Positions 7,174-16,200 are shown, counted from the first letter of the stretch. The stretch: DNA of 64,000 bases from Maribacter vaceletii (GCF_003634105.1 NZ_RBIQ01000008.1:186001-250000); one strand, 5' to 3'. A program made the numbers and translations. Notes: generated by a model from the letters alone, not told the origin.

Positions 7174-9639
7174 TTGTTAAGTATTAATACGCATAACCCC
7201 CGAGCGTTAATTACTGCGCCTAAAATTCACACAGATCTACTCTGGGATTTATCCTTTTTGTTTGTGGGGTTAGCTTTGCTATACTTTTTATTTATCTTTT
7301 ACTTTAGGAACAAATTATCTGCCAAAACAAAAAAGGTAACACAAAAAAAGAAAGACCTTTCTCCAATTATTAGTGAGTTTCTTTTTTTTGAAGAGGAAAG
7401 TTCTAAAGATGAAAAAACCAATTACATTCAATTAAAAATTGAAATAAGACAATTTTTAAAAGACACGTTTAATAGAAGAATATTATCTGAAGTATTATTA
7501 GATTTAAGTATAGATGTTTCTGGGAGCACTCAAAAATCTCTTTTTAAATTATATAAAGAATTAGACTTACATAAAGATGCCTATGCAAAGTTAGAAAGTT
7601 GGCGTTGGGAAATTGTCTCTAAAGGAATTTTAGAATTAACACAAATGCAAGTTTCAGAATCTTATGGTTTTATTATAAAACGTATAAATGATAAAAGAGG
7701 AACCATTCGTAAACAAGCGGAAATTGCAACAGTTACTTTAAAACATGAAGGCATTTCTTATTTTTTAGATTCTACTAGATATAAAATATCAGAATGGCAG
7801 CAATTAAAAATATTAGAAGTATTACGTAATAAAAAAGATTTTAATCCACCTAAATTTAAACAATGGTTAACTTCTAATAATAAATATGTTGTTCTTTTTT
7901 CATTAAGATTAATTAAGCATTATAACCAGAATGACGCAGAACTTTCTATCATAGAGTTAGTAAAACACAAGAATACACAAATAAAGCAAGAAGCTATTTT
8001 ATGTATTAAAGAATTTGGTTTTATGAGCGCTACAGATACTTTAAAATTAATTTTTTGGAATAGCTCTACCGATATAAAAATAACAATACTAAGTGCCCTG
8101 TCTGAAATTGGAAAAGAAGAAGATTTGCCTTTCTTAAATCAAATAGAAAATAAGGAACGTAACTTTTATGTAAAAAGCAAAGCGTTAAGCACTATAAACA
8201 GTATTGCTCCTGAAACTATTATGCCAACTCAAGAAATTGAAAAAAATATAGCGCATAATACTCCTGATGATATTATTACCTCCGAAGAACAAGATAGTTT
8301 AATAGAAGAAATACCTGAGAATGTAGTTATTAAAGATGCAGAAAATCCAAAAGAACATATGGAAAACATAGAAGATGAAATACTAAACGATTCTATTCAT
8401 GAACTAAGACAGGAAGAATTGGCTTTAGCTGTAAATTCTAATGATGAAGAATTTTTAAATAGGGCTATTTCTGATAGTTTAGACTTTCTTCCAATAGTAA
8501 CTGACGATGAAAATAAGATGGTTACTAACCAAGATAGTAAGCCAAAAGTAAATCCAGAAGATATTATTGTTAATTTTCAAAAGGTTGTTCCAACTAAAAG
8601 TACTAATATACAAGTGGAGTATTCTATTGTAACGCCTAACATAACAAATGAAATTTCTTCTTTAAATTTAGATTTTCTACCAATTGTTACTACTAAAGTT
8701 ATAGAAGAAAAACCTGTAGAAATAAACCCTTTAAATTTAGAAGTAATAGGAGAAGAAATTAGTATTGAAAAAAAAGAAGTTTTAAATGTAGATTTCTTGC
8801 CTGTTATTTATGATGTAATTAAAGAAGACAAAGAACCCCTATCTACGGTAGATATTGATATTTTAAATATCAAAAATATTCCTACTATTTCTGAAGAAAT
8901 TAGTAGTTCTAAAGAATTGATTTCTAAAGAAGAAAACTCAGAAGATACTATACTAGACATTAATATAGAATTAAATAATGAAAATAAGATAACTACTAAT
9001 ACTATTGTAGAAGAAGAATTCTCCATTCCTAAGGCCATATTCTCTGATAAAAGAGAATTAGAAATGTTATCTCTTTTAGAGGATTTAAATGAATTAGGAG
9101 ATGTTAGAGAAATTCCATTACTAGAAGAATATTTAGTAAAAGAAAAAGATGGTATTATAAGAGACCGTATTATAGAACTTTTAGAAAAATTTTATAAAGA
9201 ATTATCTACTACTAAAAAAGAAATAAAAATGGATGATGTTACAACAGAGACTTCGATACTTGAAGAGCTTTTTGCAAATACAGATACAGAATCTAAGCTT
9301 ATTTTATTAAATGAAATAGTTGCTGTTAGCGATAAAAAAGAATTAAAATTATTAATGGATTTAGTGGATGATGAAGATGAAAGAGTTAGAGAAAAAGCAA
9401 AAAAATGCTTAAAACAATTAAAAGCACAAATTGAAGCTAAAAATAAAGCTAATTCGCTCGAACCAATTCCGTTAGAGTATGCTTTCCTTGAAGACTATAA
9501 AGCAGAATTACAAAAAAATAATATTAATCCTTCTAAAATAAGTAATCTAGATATAGAAGAAGTTTCTACCATAACTAAAGAGCCTTCTTTCTTAGAACAG
9601 TTTTATTCTTTTTCCAGTAAACTCTTTGATAAATTTTAA
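7174..9639 (+). CDS. membrane-anchored HEAT-repeat protein
   Basis: The 821-residue protein has an N-terminal transmembrane helix (about 23-46), then cytoplasmic alpha-helical HEAT-like repeats (about 130-360). A long acidic, probably disordered linker (about 360-635) precedes a second HEAT block (about 640-765) and a C-terminal amphipathic tail. In the linker the short motif DFLP[IV][VI] occurs three times, starting at residues 437, 500 and 540. HEAT repeats are protein-binding scaffolds, so the protein probably connects the response regulator to the glycosyltransferase. The start is a TTG at 7174; no ATG lies before the membrane segment. The stop overlaps the start of the glycosyltransferase gene by one base (TAATG), indicating tight coupling. 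No enzymatic motif is visible. Confidence 0.85.
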   Translation: MLSINTHNPRALITAPKIHTDLLWDLSFLFVGLALLYFLFIFYFRNKLSAKTKKVTQKKKDLSPIISEFLFFEEESSKDEKTNYIQLKIEIRQFLKDTFNRRILSEVLLDLSIDVSGSTQKSLFKLYKELDLHKDAYAKLESWRWEIVSKGILELTQMQVSESYGFIIKRINDKRGTIRKQAEIATVTLKHEGISYFLDSTRYKISEWQQLKILEVLRNKKDFNPPKFKQWLTSNNKYVVLFSLRLIKHYNQNDAELSIIELVKHKNTQIKQEAILCIKEFGFMSATDTLKLIFWNSSTDIKITILSALSEIGKEEDLPFLNQIENKERNFYVKSKALSTINSIAPETIMPTQEIEKNIAHNTPDDIITSEEQDSLIEEIPENVVIKDAENPKEHMENIEDEILNDSIHELRQEELALAVNSNDEEFLNRAISDSLDFLPIVTDDENKMVTNQDSKPKVNPEDIIVNFQKVVPTKSTNIQVEYSIVTPNITNEISSLNLDFLPIVTTKVIEEKPVEINPLNLEVIGEEISIEKKEVLNVDFLPVIYDVIKEDKEPLSTVDIDILNIKNIPTISEEISSSKELISKEENSEDTILDINIELNNENKITTNTIVEEEFSIPKAIFSDKRELEMLSLLEDLNELGDVREIPLLEEYLVKEKDGIIRDRIIELLEKFYKELSTTKKEIKMDDVTTETSILEELFANTDTESKLILLNEIVAVSDKKELKLLMDLVDDEDERVREKAKKCLKQLKAQIEAKNKANSLEPIPLEYAFLEDYKAELQKNNINPSKISNLDIEEVSTITKEPSFLEQFYSFSSKLFDKF

Positions 9640-11069
9640 TGGATAGCGGTTTTTTCAATATTATTTTAGAATATATAAACATTGTTTTTTTCTTGTTTAC
9701 AGTTATTCTATTCTCATTTTTTACCGCAATGGGGTATTTATCTACCCGAAACACCATACACTACAAGAACAAAAATAGTTTTGGAGACATGTCAAAATTA
9801 ATGGCTTCTCCATTAGCACCAAGTATAACAATAATTGCTCCTGCCTATAATGAGGGAATGACAATTGTAGAAAATATTAGGTCTCTAATGTCATTAAAAT
9901 ATGTTAACTACGAGGTTATGGTGGTTAATGATGGAAGTAAAGATGATACGCTTCAAAAAATGATTGATGCTTATGACTTAGTAAAAATAGACCAAGAAAT
10001 AGACCCAAATTGGAAATCTAAACCTATTAGAGGCATTTATAAATCACCTCAAAGAGCATTTTCTAAATTAACTGTAATAGATAAAGAAAATGGCGGTAAG
10101 TCCGATGCTTTAAATACAGGCATGGCGTTATCTAAAAACAAGTATGTTGGCTGTATAGATGTAGATTGCCTTTTATTACCAGATGCATTATTACATGTTG
10201 TAAAATCTTTTTACCAACGTTCTGAAAAACGTGTTATTGCTGTTGGTGGGGTAATACGTGTCGCAAATTCTTGTGTTATACAAGGCGGACAGTTAGAAGA
10301 AATTAAATTACCAACAAATTGGTTGGCAAGGTTTCAATTATTAGAATATACACGTTCATTTATTTTAGGCAGAATGGCGTGGGGAAGAATAGATAGTTTA
10401 CTAATTATTTCTGGGGCATTTGGTTTTTTTGATAGAGAAATAGCATTAGCAGTAGATGGTTATGATACGAATACGGTAGGGGAAGACATGGAAATTGTTT
10501 TTAAGATGCGTAAGTACATGCACGAACGTAAAATACCATATACTGTAGAATACATACCAGACCCCTTATGCTGGACCGAAGTTCCAGAAGACTTAAAAAT
10601 ACTTGTAAACCAAAGAGATAGGTGGGCAAGAGGTAATTTAGAAACACTTTTTAAGCATAAAGAAATGTTCTTTAATCCCAAATTTGGAAAACTAGGTATG
10701 CTTAGTTATCCATATTGGTTTTTTTACGAATGGCTAGCTCCAATGCTAGAGTTTTTTGGAATGTTTACTATTATCCTTTTTTATTATTTAGGAATATTAA
10801 ACTGGGATTTCTTTATTGCAATTACCACTACGGTTTACGTTTTCTCTATCATGTTTTCTTTTTATGCTATCCTTTGGGATGTATATGCATATAATGAGTA
10901 TAAAAGAACAAAAGACATACTAATTCTTATGTTCTGTGCAATTATAGAACCTATTACTTTTCATCCAATAGTAGTATGGGCAGCAATACGTGGAAATTAT
11001 AAAAAACTGTTTAAAATTAAATCTGGCTGGGGATCTCAAGTTCGTAAAGGATTTGCAAAAGCCTCCTAA
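9639..11069 (+). CDS. processive-type family 2 glycosyltransferase (PgaC/BcsA-like)
   Basis: The 476-residue inner-membrane enzyme has one N-terminal membrane helix (about 8-32) and three or so C-terminal helices (about 350-415), with a GT-A domain between them. All hallmarks of processive GT2 synthases are present: NDGS at 97-100, DVD at 174-176, GED at 281-283, and QRDRW at 325-329 (the Q/RxxRW motif). Such enzymes polymerise a nucleotide sugar and thread the polymer through their own membrane channel, as in poly-GlcNAc, hyaluronan or cellulose synthesis. The sugar cannot be predicted. The neighbours (an outer-membrane TPR-barrel and a two-component pair) resemble the logic of the Pga system without PgaB or PgaD. 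Confidence 0.92.
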   Translation: MDSGFFNIILEYINIVFFLFTVILFSFFTAMGYLSTRNTIHYKNKNSFGDMSKLMASPLAPSITIIAPAYNEGMTIVENIRSLMSLKYVNYEVMVVNDGSKDDTLQKMIDAYDLVKIDQEIDPNWKSKPIRGIYKSPQRAFSKLTVIDKENGGKSDALNTGMALSKNKYVGCIDVDCLLLPDALLHVVKSFYQRSEKRVIAVGGVIRVANSCVIQGGQLEEIKLPTNWLARFQLLEYTRSFILGRMAWGRIDSLLIISGAFGFFDREIALAVDGYDTNTVGEDMEIVFKMRKYMHERKIPYTVEYIPDPLCWTEVPEDLKILVNQRDRWARGNLETLFKHKEMFFNPKFGKLGMLSYPYWFFYEWLAPMLEFFGMFTIILFYYLGILNWDFFIAITTTVYVFSIMFSFYAILWDVYAYNEYKRTKDILILMFCAIIEPITFHPIVVWAAIRGNYKKLFKIKSGWGSQVRKGFAKAS

Positions 11070-11071
11070 TA

Positions 11072-13420
11072 ATGCAAGTAGAAAAAAACATATCAAAAAA
11101 GGGTGCGCCAAAAAAGTTAAAGGACTTTATTCCAATGCTATTAACTTTCTTTGTGGCTCTTTTTGTGCTTTCTATCTATCAAAATCTAAGTCTGTATTTA
11201 AGTGGTGTTATAGATAGTGTTTTTAATAAAAGCTTTTTTCATTTGCTCCTTAACCATACAGGGTATGTAGCAATTACAGCATTAATCTTATCGTTCTTAT
11301 TTAATTATTTAGAAAATAAAAAAGCTGGCTTAGGTTATAGAGTAACCAGAATAATCTTACTACTTCTTATTGGTATAGAAGCTTTATTAATACAATATTA
11401 CATTCAGAATTATGAAATATTAGGAACAGGTATTCTTGGTATTTTTAAATCGGATACGGTAATTTATTCTTTACTACCAGTTATTGGTCTTTTACTTATT
11501 TGTTTTGCAATTTGTTATTATGTGCAAAAATTTACTGCAAAAACATATACGATTATTAGTAGAATGTATCCTGTTACGCTAATTTTATTTAGTTTGTTTT
11601 TAGCTACTTTATATGCTGATAAAAAACCAATTAATGAAAATAAAACACACCATTTAATTTCTAGTTTAAAGAATTATGTATTAGAAAATAACACGTATGA
11701 AGGAACAGCGGAATATCCACTTTTAAAAGACTATACAAAAGAAGATGTTTTATCCACCTATTTTAATATAAAAGAAGAAAAGCCAAATATATTATTTTTA
11801 GTCGTAGAAGGTTTAGGGTCCAATTTTATTGGGGATAAACCAGACTATAAAGGTTTTACACCATATTTGCAAGAGTTAACTAAAAAAGGGCTTTTTTGGG
11901 AAAACCATTTAAGTAATAGTGGAGAAAGTTTTGCTGCCATACCAAATATACTTGGGTCTTTACCTTTTGGACAAGAGGGCTTTACCAATTTAGATACTTA
12001 TACTAATAGAAATACTTTATACAGTATTCTTAAAAAAAATGGCTATGCTACTTCTTTTAATTATGGTGGTAATAGTGCTCTTAATTATATAGATAAGTTT
12101 TTAGATGAAGAACGTGTAGACCGTATTATAGATAAAAAAGTATTTAATGAAACTTATAGTTTACAAGAAAAAGATGCTGCCGGAATTTCTTTAGGATACC
12201 CAGATGCAGAATTATTTAAAAAATTTAACACTTCATTTTTTAGTACAAAAAAACCTAGGTTAGATTTTTTTGTAACACTTAGCACTAAAAATCCGTATGC
12301 TATTCCTAATGCAGAAAAGTATTTGCAAACGGTAGAAAAACAATTAGAGAATAAAAATCGATATACTAAAAGAGTCAGAAAAATAATTTCAAATAATAAA
12401 GAGCTATTTGCTAGTTTATTATATACAGATGGTGCTGTAAAATCGTTTATAGAAAATTATAAAACAAAACCAGAATATAAGAATACAATATTCATTATTA
12501 CGGGCACGCACAATAGTACCGATGTGCCACAAACTACTAATTTACAAAAGTATAAAGTGCCATTAATACTAATTAGCCCACTTTTAAAAACAACTAAAAA
12601 AATAAAATCGCTTACTTCACATGCAGATATTACACCTTCTTTAATTTCTTTTTTAGATGCTAATTATTCGTTAAAAGTACCAGCAAAAAATGCTTGGTTA
12701 GGAGATAATTTAGTACATAAAAATACATTTAAAATAGGTAAAGAAATACCTTTATTTAAAAGGAGAAATGCTATAGTAGATTATATAAGTGGTTCTAATT
12801 TTATTAGTAAGGGCAAAGTATATAAGTTGTATAAAGATTTAGACCTTTTAGAAGAAGAGGATTCTAGTAATAAAGACGCTATAAAAGAGAGGTTTCGTTA
12901 TTTTAAATCGGTGAATAAATATGTTACTGCCACTAATAAAATAATTCCTGAAGATTTATCTCTCTATGTAACAAAAACAAAAGAGTTTTCTAAACAAGAC
13001 CTAATTTGGGTAGAGAGTGTTTTTAATGATAAGGATTTTGATAATGCTTATGAAACTGCTCGTGAACTAGCTTTTAATAAAGAATGGGACCGCTCTTTAT
13101 TACTATGTAATTATATACTATCTAAAATACCAAGACATGCAGATACTGAAATTCTTGTTGGGAGAGTTTATGCATGGAAAAAAGAGTACAAAAATTCTAT
13201 TCAAGCGCTAGAAGAAGTTATTCGTAAATACCCAACCTATGAAGATGGTTATGCTGCTTTATTAGATGTATACTATTGGTCTAACAATAATGATAGAGTA
13301 CCAGAGATTCAAGAAATAATACAAGAAAACAATATTAGTTCTAAAGAAATAGCAGTTAAACTTTTAAGAGCAAATACCATACTGTCTAAAAATAAAGAAG
13401 TAGCAGAAATCAATTTTTAA
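11072..13420 (+). CDS. LTA-synthase-like (alkaline phosphatase superfamily) membrane protein with C-terminal TPR domain
   Basis: The 782-residue protein starts with five membrane helices (about 19-40, 58-80, 92-112, 130-152 and 165-182), followed by an extracytoplasmic sulfatase/LTA-synthase domain (about 237-550) and TPR-like helices (about 650-770). The first metal ligand looks conserved (Glu246 in VVEGLGS), and the nucleophile region is NSGESF (Ser283 or Ser286 where LTA synthases use Thr). The second metal site, normally a GDH-type motif, reads TGTH (477-480), with Asp replaced by Thr479. Family members transfer phosphoglycerol or phosphoethanolamine onto glycans, so a decorating role on the polymer made by the neighbouring GT2 is plausible, if the protein is still active. 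The stop overlaps the next start by one base. Confidence 0.82.
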   Translation: MQVEKNISKKGAPKKLKDFIPMLLTFFVALFVLSIYQNLSLYLSGVIDSVFNKSFFHLLLNHTGYVAITALILSFLFNYLENKKAGLGYRVTRIILLLLIGIEALLIQYYIQNYEILGTGILGIFKSDTVIYSLLPVIGLLLICFAICYYVQKFTAKTYTIISRMYPVTLILFSLFLATLYADKKPINENKTHHLISSLKNYVLENNTYEGTAEYPLLKDYTKEDVLSTYFNIKEEKPNILFLVVEGLGSNFIGDKPDYKGFTPYLQELTKKGLFWENHLSNSGESFAAIPNILGSLPFGQEGFTNLDTYTNRNTLYSILKKNGYATSFNYGGNSALNYIDKFLDEERVDRIIDKKVFNETYSLQEKDAAGISLGYPDAELFKKFNTSFFSTKKPRLDFFVTLSTKNPYAIPNAEKYLQTVEKQLENKNRYTKRVRKIISNNKELFASLLYTDGAVKSFIENYKTKPEYKNTIFIITGTHNSTDVPQTTNLQKYKVPLILISPLLKTTKKIKSLTSHADITPSLISFLDANYSLKVPAKNAWLGDNLVHKNTFKIGKEIPLFKRRNAIVDYISGSNFISKGKVYKLYKDLDLLEEEDSSNKDAIKERFRYFKSVNKYVTATNKIIPEDLSLYVTKTKEFSKQDLIWVESVFNDKDFDNAYETARELAFNKEWDRSLLLCNYILSKIPRHADTEILVGRVYAWKKEYKNSIQALEEVIRKYPTYEDGYAALLDVYYWSNNNDRVPEIQEIIQENNISSKEIAVKLLRANTILSKNKEVAEINF

Positions 13421-14646
13421 TGCAAGTACTAAAAACATACATTCTTATCCTATTTTGCTTTTGCAGTTTATTTATTGCTGCACAAGAGAAGGTTACGTAT
13501 TCTGGGGATCCAGACTCCTCTTTTTTTACTGCTAGGGAATTAGCTTTTGCAGGGAATAGAATTGCTGCTAGAGATACGCTTACTACGATTTTAAGTGCAT
13601 ACCCAGAATATACAGATGTTCGTGTTCTATTAGCAAAAACCCATACCTGGGATAAAGAATACGAAAGCGCAAGAAAACACTTTAATACTATAACTTCTAA
13701 AGAAAAGGAAATTAAAGAAGTTTGGGTAGCCGCTATTAATAATGAGTTGTATTCTGAAAATTATGCTACAGCTTTAGGTTTAGCAAATAAGGCTTTAAAA
13801 TATATTCCAAACGATGAGGATTTAGCAAAACAAAAACAATATGCAATAAACGGTATAACTGGTGTTACTGAAGAAGGGCAAGAATCTGAAATAGATACTA
13901 CTACAACTTCTTTAAAAAATCAATTTGGATTAACCAATAGCTTTGAGATTTTTGATGTTGTTTATGATCCTATGTTTTATTCTAGTATAGAGTATAAAAG
14001 AGAAACTCTTGCTGGACCTATTATTCCAAGAATAAATTATAGCAATAGGTTTGGTACTCACGGTTTACAATATGAACTAGATTTTTACCCTAAACTTTCT
14101 AAAAAAATTTACGGGTATTTAAATTATGGTTTTTCTAATGCACCAACTTTTCCTAAACATAGGGCAGGAGTAGAGGTATATGCTAATTACCCAAAAAATA
14201 TGGAACTTTCCTTAGGACTACGTTATTTAGACTTTAAATCTATAAAAGCAACTATTGCTACTGCAAGTGTTGGTTTATACTCTGGAAACTATTTCTTTTC
14301 TGCTAGACCTTATGTAACGACTATAAGCGATAATAATCTTGGATTTTCTGGAACTGTATTGGCTAGAAAATATTTAAGAGATAAGGATAATTATTTAGGT
14401 GTTATTGCTGGAGTTGGGTATGCATCAGAATTAAAACAATTACGAAACGCACAAGATGCTTTATTAGCAGAAACCGTATTGTATGTAGAATCGCAACAAG
14501 TACTTTTTGAATATCAATTTACAGGAAAAAAGAATCCTAATATTTATAAAACCAACTTAGGAGTAACACGGCAGGAGCTTATTTTTGAGCCAGGAAAATT
14601 CTTTTGGTCCGTGTCTGCAGGGATAACCTACCAGGTGAAATTCTAA
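13420..14646 (+). CDS. YaiO-type outer-membrane beta-barrel with N-terminal TPR domain
   Basis: The 408-residue protein begins with a signal peptide (residues 1-21, LFIAAQ cleavage region). A periplasmic TPR-like helical segment (about 32-145) follows, then about 230 residues of alternating strands rich in Tyr, Asn and Gly that end in SAGITYQVKF, a typical barrel C terminus with terminal Phe. The layout corresponds to YaiO-family outer-membrane proteins and is functionally reminiscent of PgaA (TPR plus barrel), the exporter of poly-GlcNAc. It is the last large gene of the operon. Its TPR segment shares the exact block TARELAF (37-43) with the TPR tail of the preceding protein. It probably forms the outer-membrane exit for the polymer. 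Confidence 0.85.
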   Translation: MQVLKTYILILFCFCSLFIAAQEKVTYSGDPDSSFFTARELAFAGNRIAARDTLTTILSAYPEYTDVRVLLAKTHTWDKEYESARKHFNTITSKEKEIKEVWVAAINNELYSENYATALGLANKALKYIPNDEDLAKQKQYAINGITGVTEEGQESEIDTTTTSLKNQFGLTNSFEIFDVVYDPMFYSSIEYKRETLAGPIIPRINYSNRFGTHGLQYELDFYPKLSKKIYGYLNYGFSNAPTFPKHRAGVEVYANYPKNMELSLGLRYLDFKSIKATIATASVGLYSGNYFFSARPYVTTISDNNLGFSGTVLARKYLRDKDNYLGVIAGVGYASELKQLRNAQDALLAETVLYVESQQVLFEYQFTGKKNPNIYKTNLGVTRQELIFEPGKFFWSVSAGITYQVKF

Positions 14647-14856
14647 CAAATGTAAAAATATTCGATGAACTGCATAGCACTATAACTCCCATTTATAAAG
14701 GGATTACAGCCAATTTTTACTTTCACAACAAAAGAAGTATAGTTATACCACAAAAATTGGATAGTACACCACAATTAATTGTTCTTAATTCTCGTTATAT
14801 ATATGTTTACAATGAAATTATAACCAAGTCCTAGTATTAATTAAACCTACATTAAT

Positions 14857-14955
14857 ATGCTTTATGATACCTACGGAGAAGAGTATTTAGCTTTCCTTCA
14901 AGATTTAAATGAAATATTAAGTATTAACGAATTGGTAGAATTAGACTTTATGTAG
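14857..14955 (+). CDS. micro-ORF A (32 residues), first of a tandem pair
   Basis: The ORF encodes 32 residues and contains EYLAFLQDLNEILSINEL. The next micro-ORF has the matching YLNFIQNLNEILVDYNINKL, so the two are related peptides in tandem. Each is preceded by the same 13-base leader TTAATTAAACCTA (14837-14849 here). No membrane segment and no Cys; acidic and amphipathic. It lies about 210 nt after the YaiO-type gene. I see no known family. Confidence 0.5.
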   Translation: MLYDTYGEEYLAFLQDLNEILSINELVELDFM

Positions 14956-14998
14956 TCTTTAATTAAACCTAAATGTATCACTAAAACCCCAACAAGTC

Positions 14999-15100
14999 AT
15001 GGCAAACAAGAATCAAGACAACACATCGTATTTAAATTTTATTCAGAATTTAAATGAAATTCTAGTAGATTATAATATTAATAAACTTACCTACTCTTAA
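14999..15100 (+). CDS. micro-ORF B (33 residues), second of a tandem pair
   Basis: The ORF encodes 33 residues, beginning MANKNQDNTS and sharing the pattern YLxFhQsLNEIL with micro-ORF A. The leader TTAATTAAACCTA recurs at 14959-14971, starting 4 nt after the stop of micro-ORF A. The bidirectional terminator at 15124 follows 24 nt after the stop, consistent with an expressed unit ending here. Confidence 0.5.
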   Translation: MANKNQDNTSYLNFIQNLNEILVDYNINKLTYS

Positions 15101-15123
15101 TAAAGGGTTTCAAAAAAATATAC

Positions 15124-15155
15124 AAAAAGACCGCTAATAGTAGCGGTCTTTTTTG
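15124..15155. terminator. bidirectional intrinsic terminator
   Basis: A 13-bp perfect stem (AAAAAGACCGCTA / TAGCGGTCTTTTT) with loop ATAG has T tracts on both strands. It ends the plus-strand micro-ORF unit and the minus-strand rpoD. Confidence 0.92.
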
Positions 15156-15165
15156 TTTTTAAATA

Positions 15166-16029
15166 TTAACCTAAATAGGTTTTTAATAGCTTACTTCTGG
15201 AGTTGTGGCGTAGTTTACGAATTGCCTTTTCTCGTATTTGGCGAACACGTTCTCTAGTTAAATCAAAAGTTTGGCCTATCTCTGCTAATGTCATAGAATG
15301 TTGGTCTCCAATACCGTAATATAATTTAACCACATCTGCTTCTCTTGGAGAAAGAGTGTCTAAAGCTCTATTAATTTCGGTATTTAAAGATTGTTGTAAT
15401 AATATCATATCCGGTCTTGGTGATTCACCTGCACGTAATACATCATATAAATTAGAATCTTCTCCCTCACGTAATGGGGCGTCCATGGAAACATGTCTAC
15501 CTGTATTTTTCATAGATTGTTTCACTTCAGAAACAGTCATTTCTAACTCGGTAGCAATTTCTTCTGGAGAAGGAGGTCTTTCATGCGATTGTTCTAAATA
15601 AGAAAAAGCTTTTTTAATTTTATTAATAGAGCCAATTTTATTTAAAGGTAAACGTACTACTCTAGACTGTTCTGCTAATGCTTGTAATATAGACTGTCTT
15701 ATCCACCATACGGCATAGGAAATAAATTTAAATCCTCTGGTCTCATCAAAACGTTTTGCGGCTTTTACAAGTCCTACATTTCCTTCATTTATTAAATCTG
15801 GTAATTTTAAACCTTGATTTTGGTATTGCTTTGCTACAGAAACAACAAACCTTAAGTTCGCATTTGTTAATTTTTCTAATGCTGCTTGGTCTCCTGTACG
15901 TATTAATTGGGCTAATTCTACTTCTTCACTTGCACTTATTAAATCAATCTTACTAATATCTTGCAAGTATTTATCTAATGATTTGGATTCACGATTAGTT
16001 ACCTGCTTGATAATTTTTAGTTGCCTCAT
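15166..16029 (-). CDS. rpoD: primary RNA polymerase sigma factor (RpoD/SigA)
   Basis: The 287-residue sigma-70 factor lacks region 1.1 and the long non-conserved insert, as is normal for the primary sigma of Bacteroidota. Regions are clear: 1.2 ([14 protein letters not shown]), 2.1-2.4 ([18 protein letters not shown] and [13 protein letters not shown]), 3, and 4.2 with helix-turn-helix ([20 protein letters not shown]). It directs RNA polymerase to TAnnTTTG promoters, several of which can be seen in this window. The upstream region holds two perfect dyad symmetries (16046-16063 and 16124-16138). The start [15 protein letters not shown] is the usual one for the family. Confidence 0.96.
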   Translation of the reverse strand: MRQLKIIKQVTNRESKSLDKYLQDISKIDLISASEEVELAQLIRTGDQAALEKLTNANLRFVVSVAKQYQNQGLKLPDLINEGNVGLVKAAKRFDETRGFKFISYAVWWIRQSILQALAEQSRVVRLPLNKIGSINKIKKAFSYLEQSHERPPSPEEIATELEMTVSEVKQSMKNTGRHVSMDAPLREGEDSNLYDVLRAGESPRPDMILLQQSLNTEINRALDTLSPREADVVKLYYGIGDQHSMTLAEIGQTFDLTRERVRQIREKAIRKLRHNSRSKLLKTYLG

Positions 16030-16045
16030 ATATTCGTGTGTTTTT

Positions 16046-16063
16046 AGTTCTTGTACAAGAACT
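16046..16063 (-). promoter_or_regulatory. 18-bp perfect palindrome upstream of rpoD
   Basis: AGTTCTTGTACAAGAACT is its own reverse complement and sits 17 nt before the rpoD start. It could be an operator or a short 5'-UTR hairpin. Placement is factual; function is inference. Confidence 0.5.
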
Positions 16064-16123
16064 CATAATACATTTTTATTATCTCTTTTCCAAACAGATG
16101 CATACTTAGTTATACATATTTTA

Positions 16124-16138
16124 TTACAAACTTTGTAA
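16124..16138. promoter_or_regulatory. second dyad upstream of rpoD
   Basis: TTACAAA-C-TTTGTAA is a perfect 7-bp inverted repeat around one base, about 95 nt before the rpoD start and 62 nt before the divergent gene at 16201. Confidence 0.3.
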
Positions 16139-16200
16139 ATCTCTGTAAGAAATCTAATAAATTAACAGAGTTGTTCTATTTTTGAAATTATTATAGAAAA

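Noticed and set aside
14604-14834. 76-codon frame overlapping the end of the YaiO-type gene
   Set aside because: Its only start lies inside the barrel gene and the downstream part has no start codon or family; it only happens to stop just before the repeated leader.
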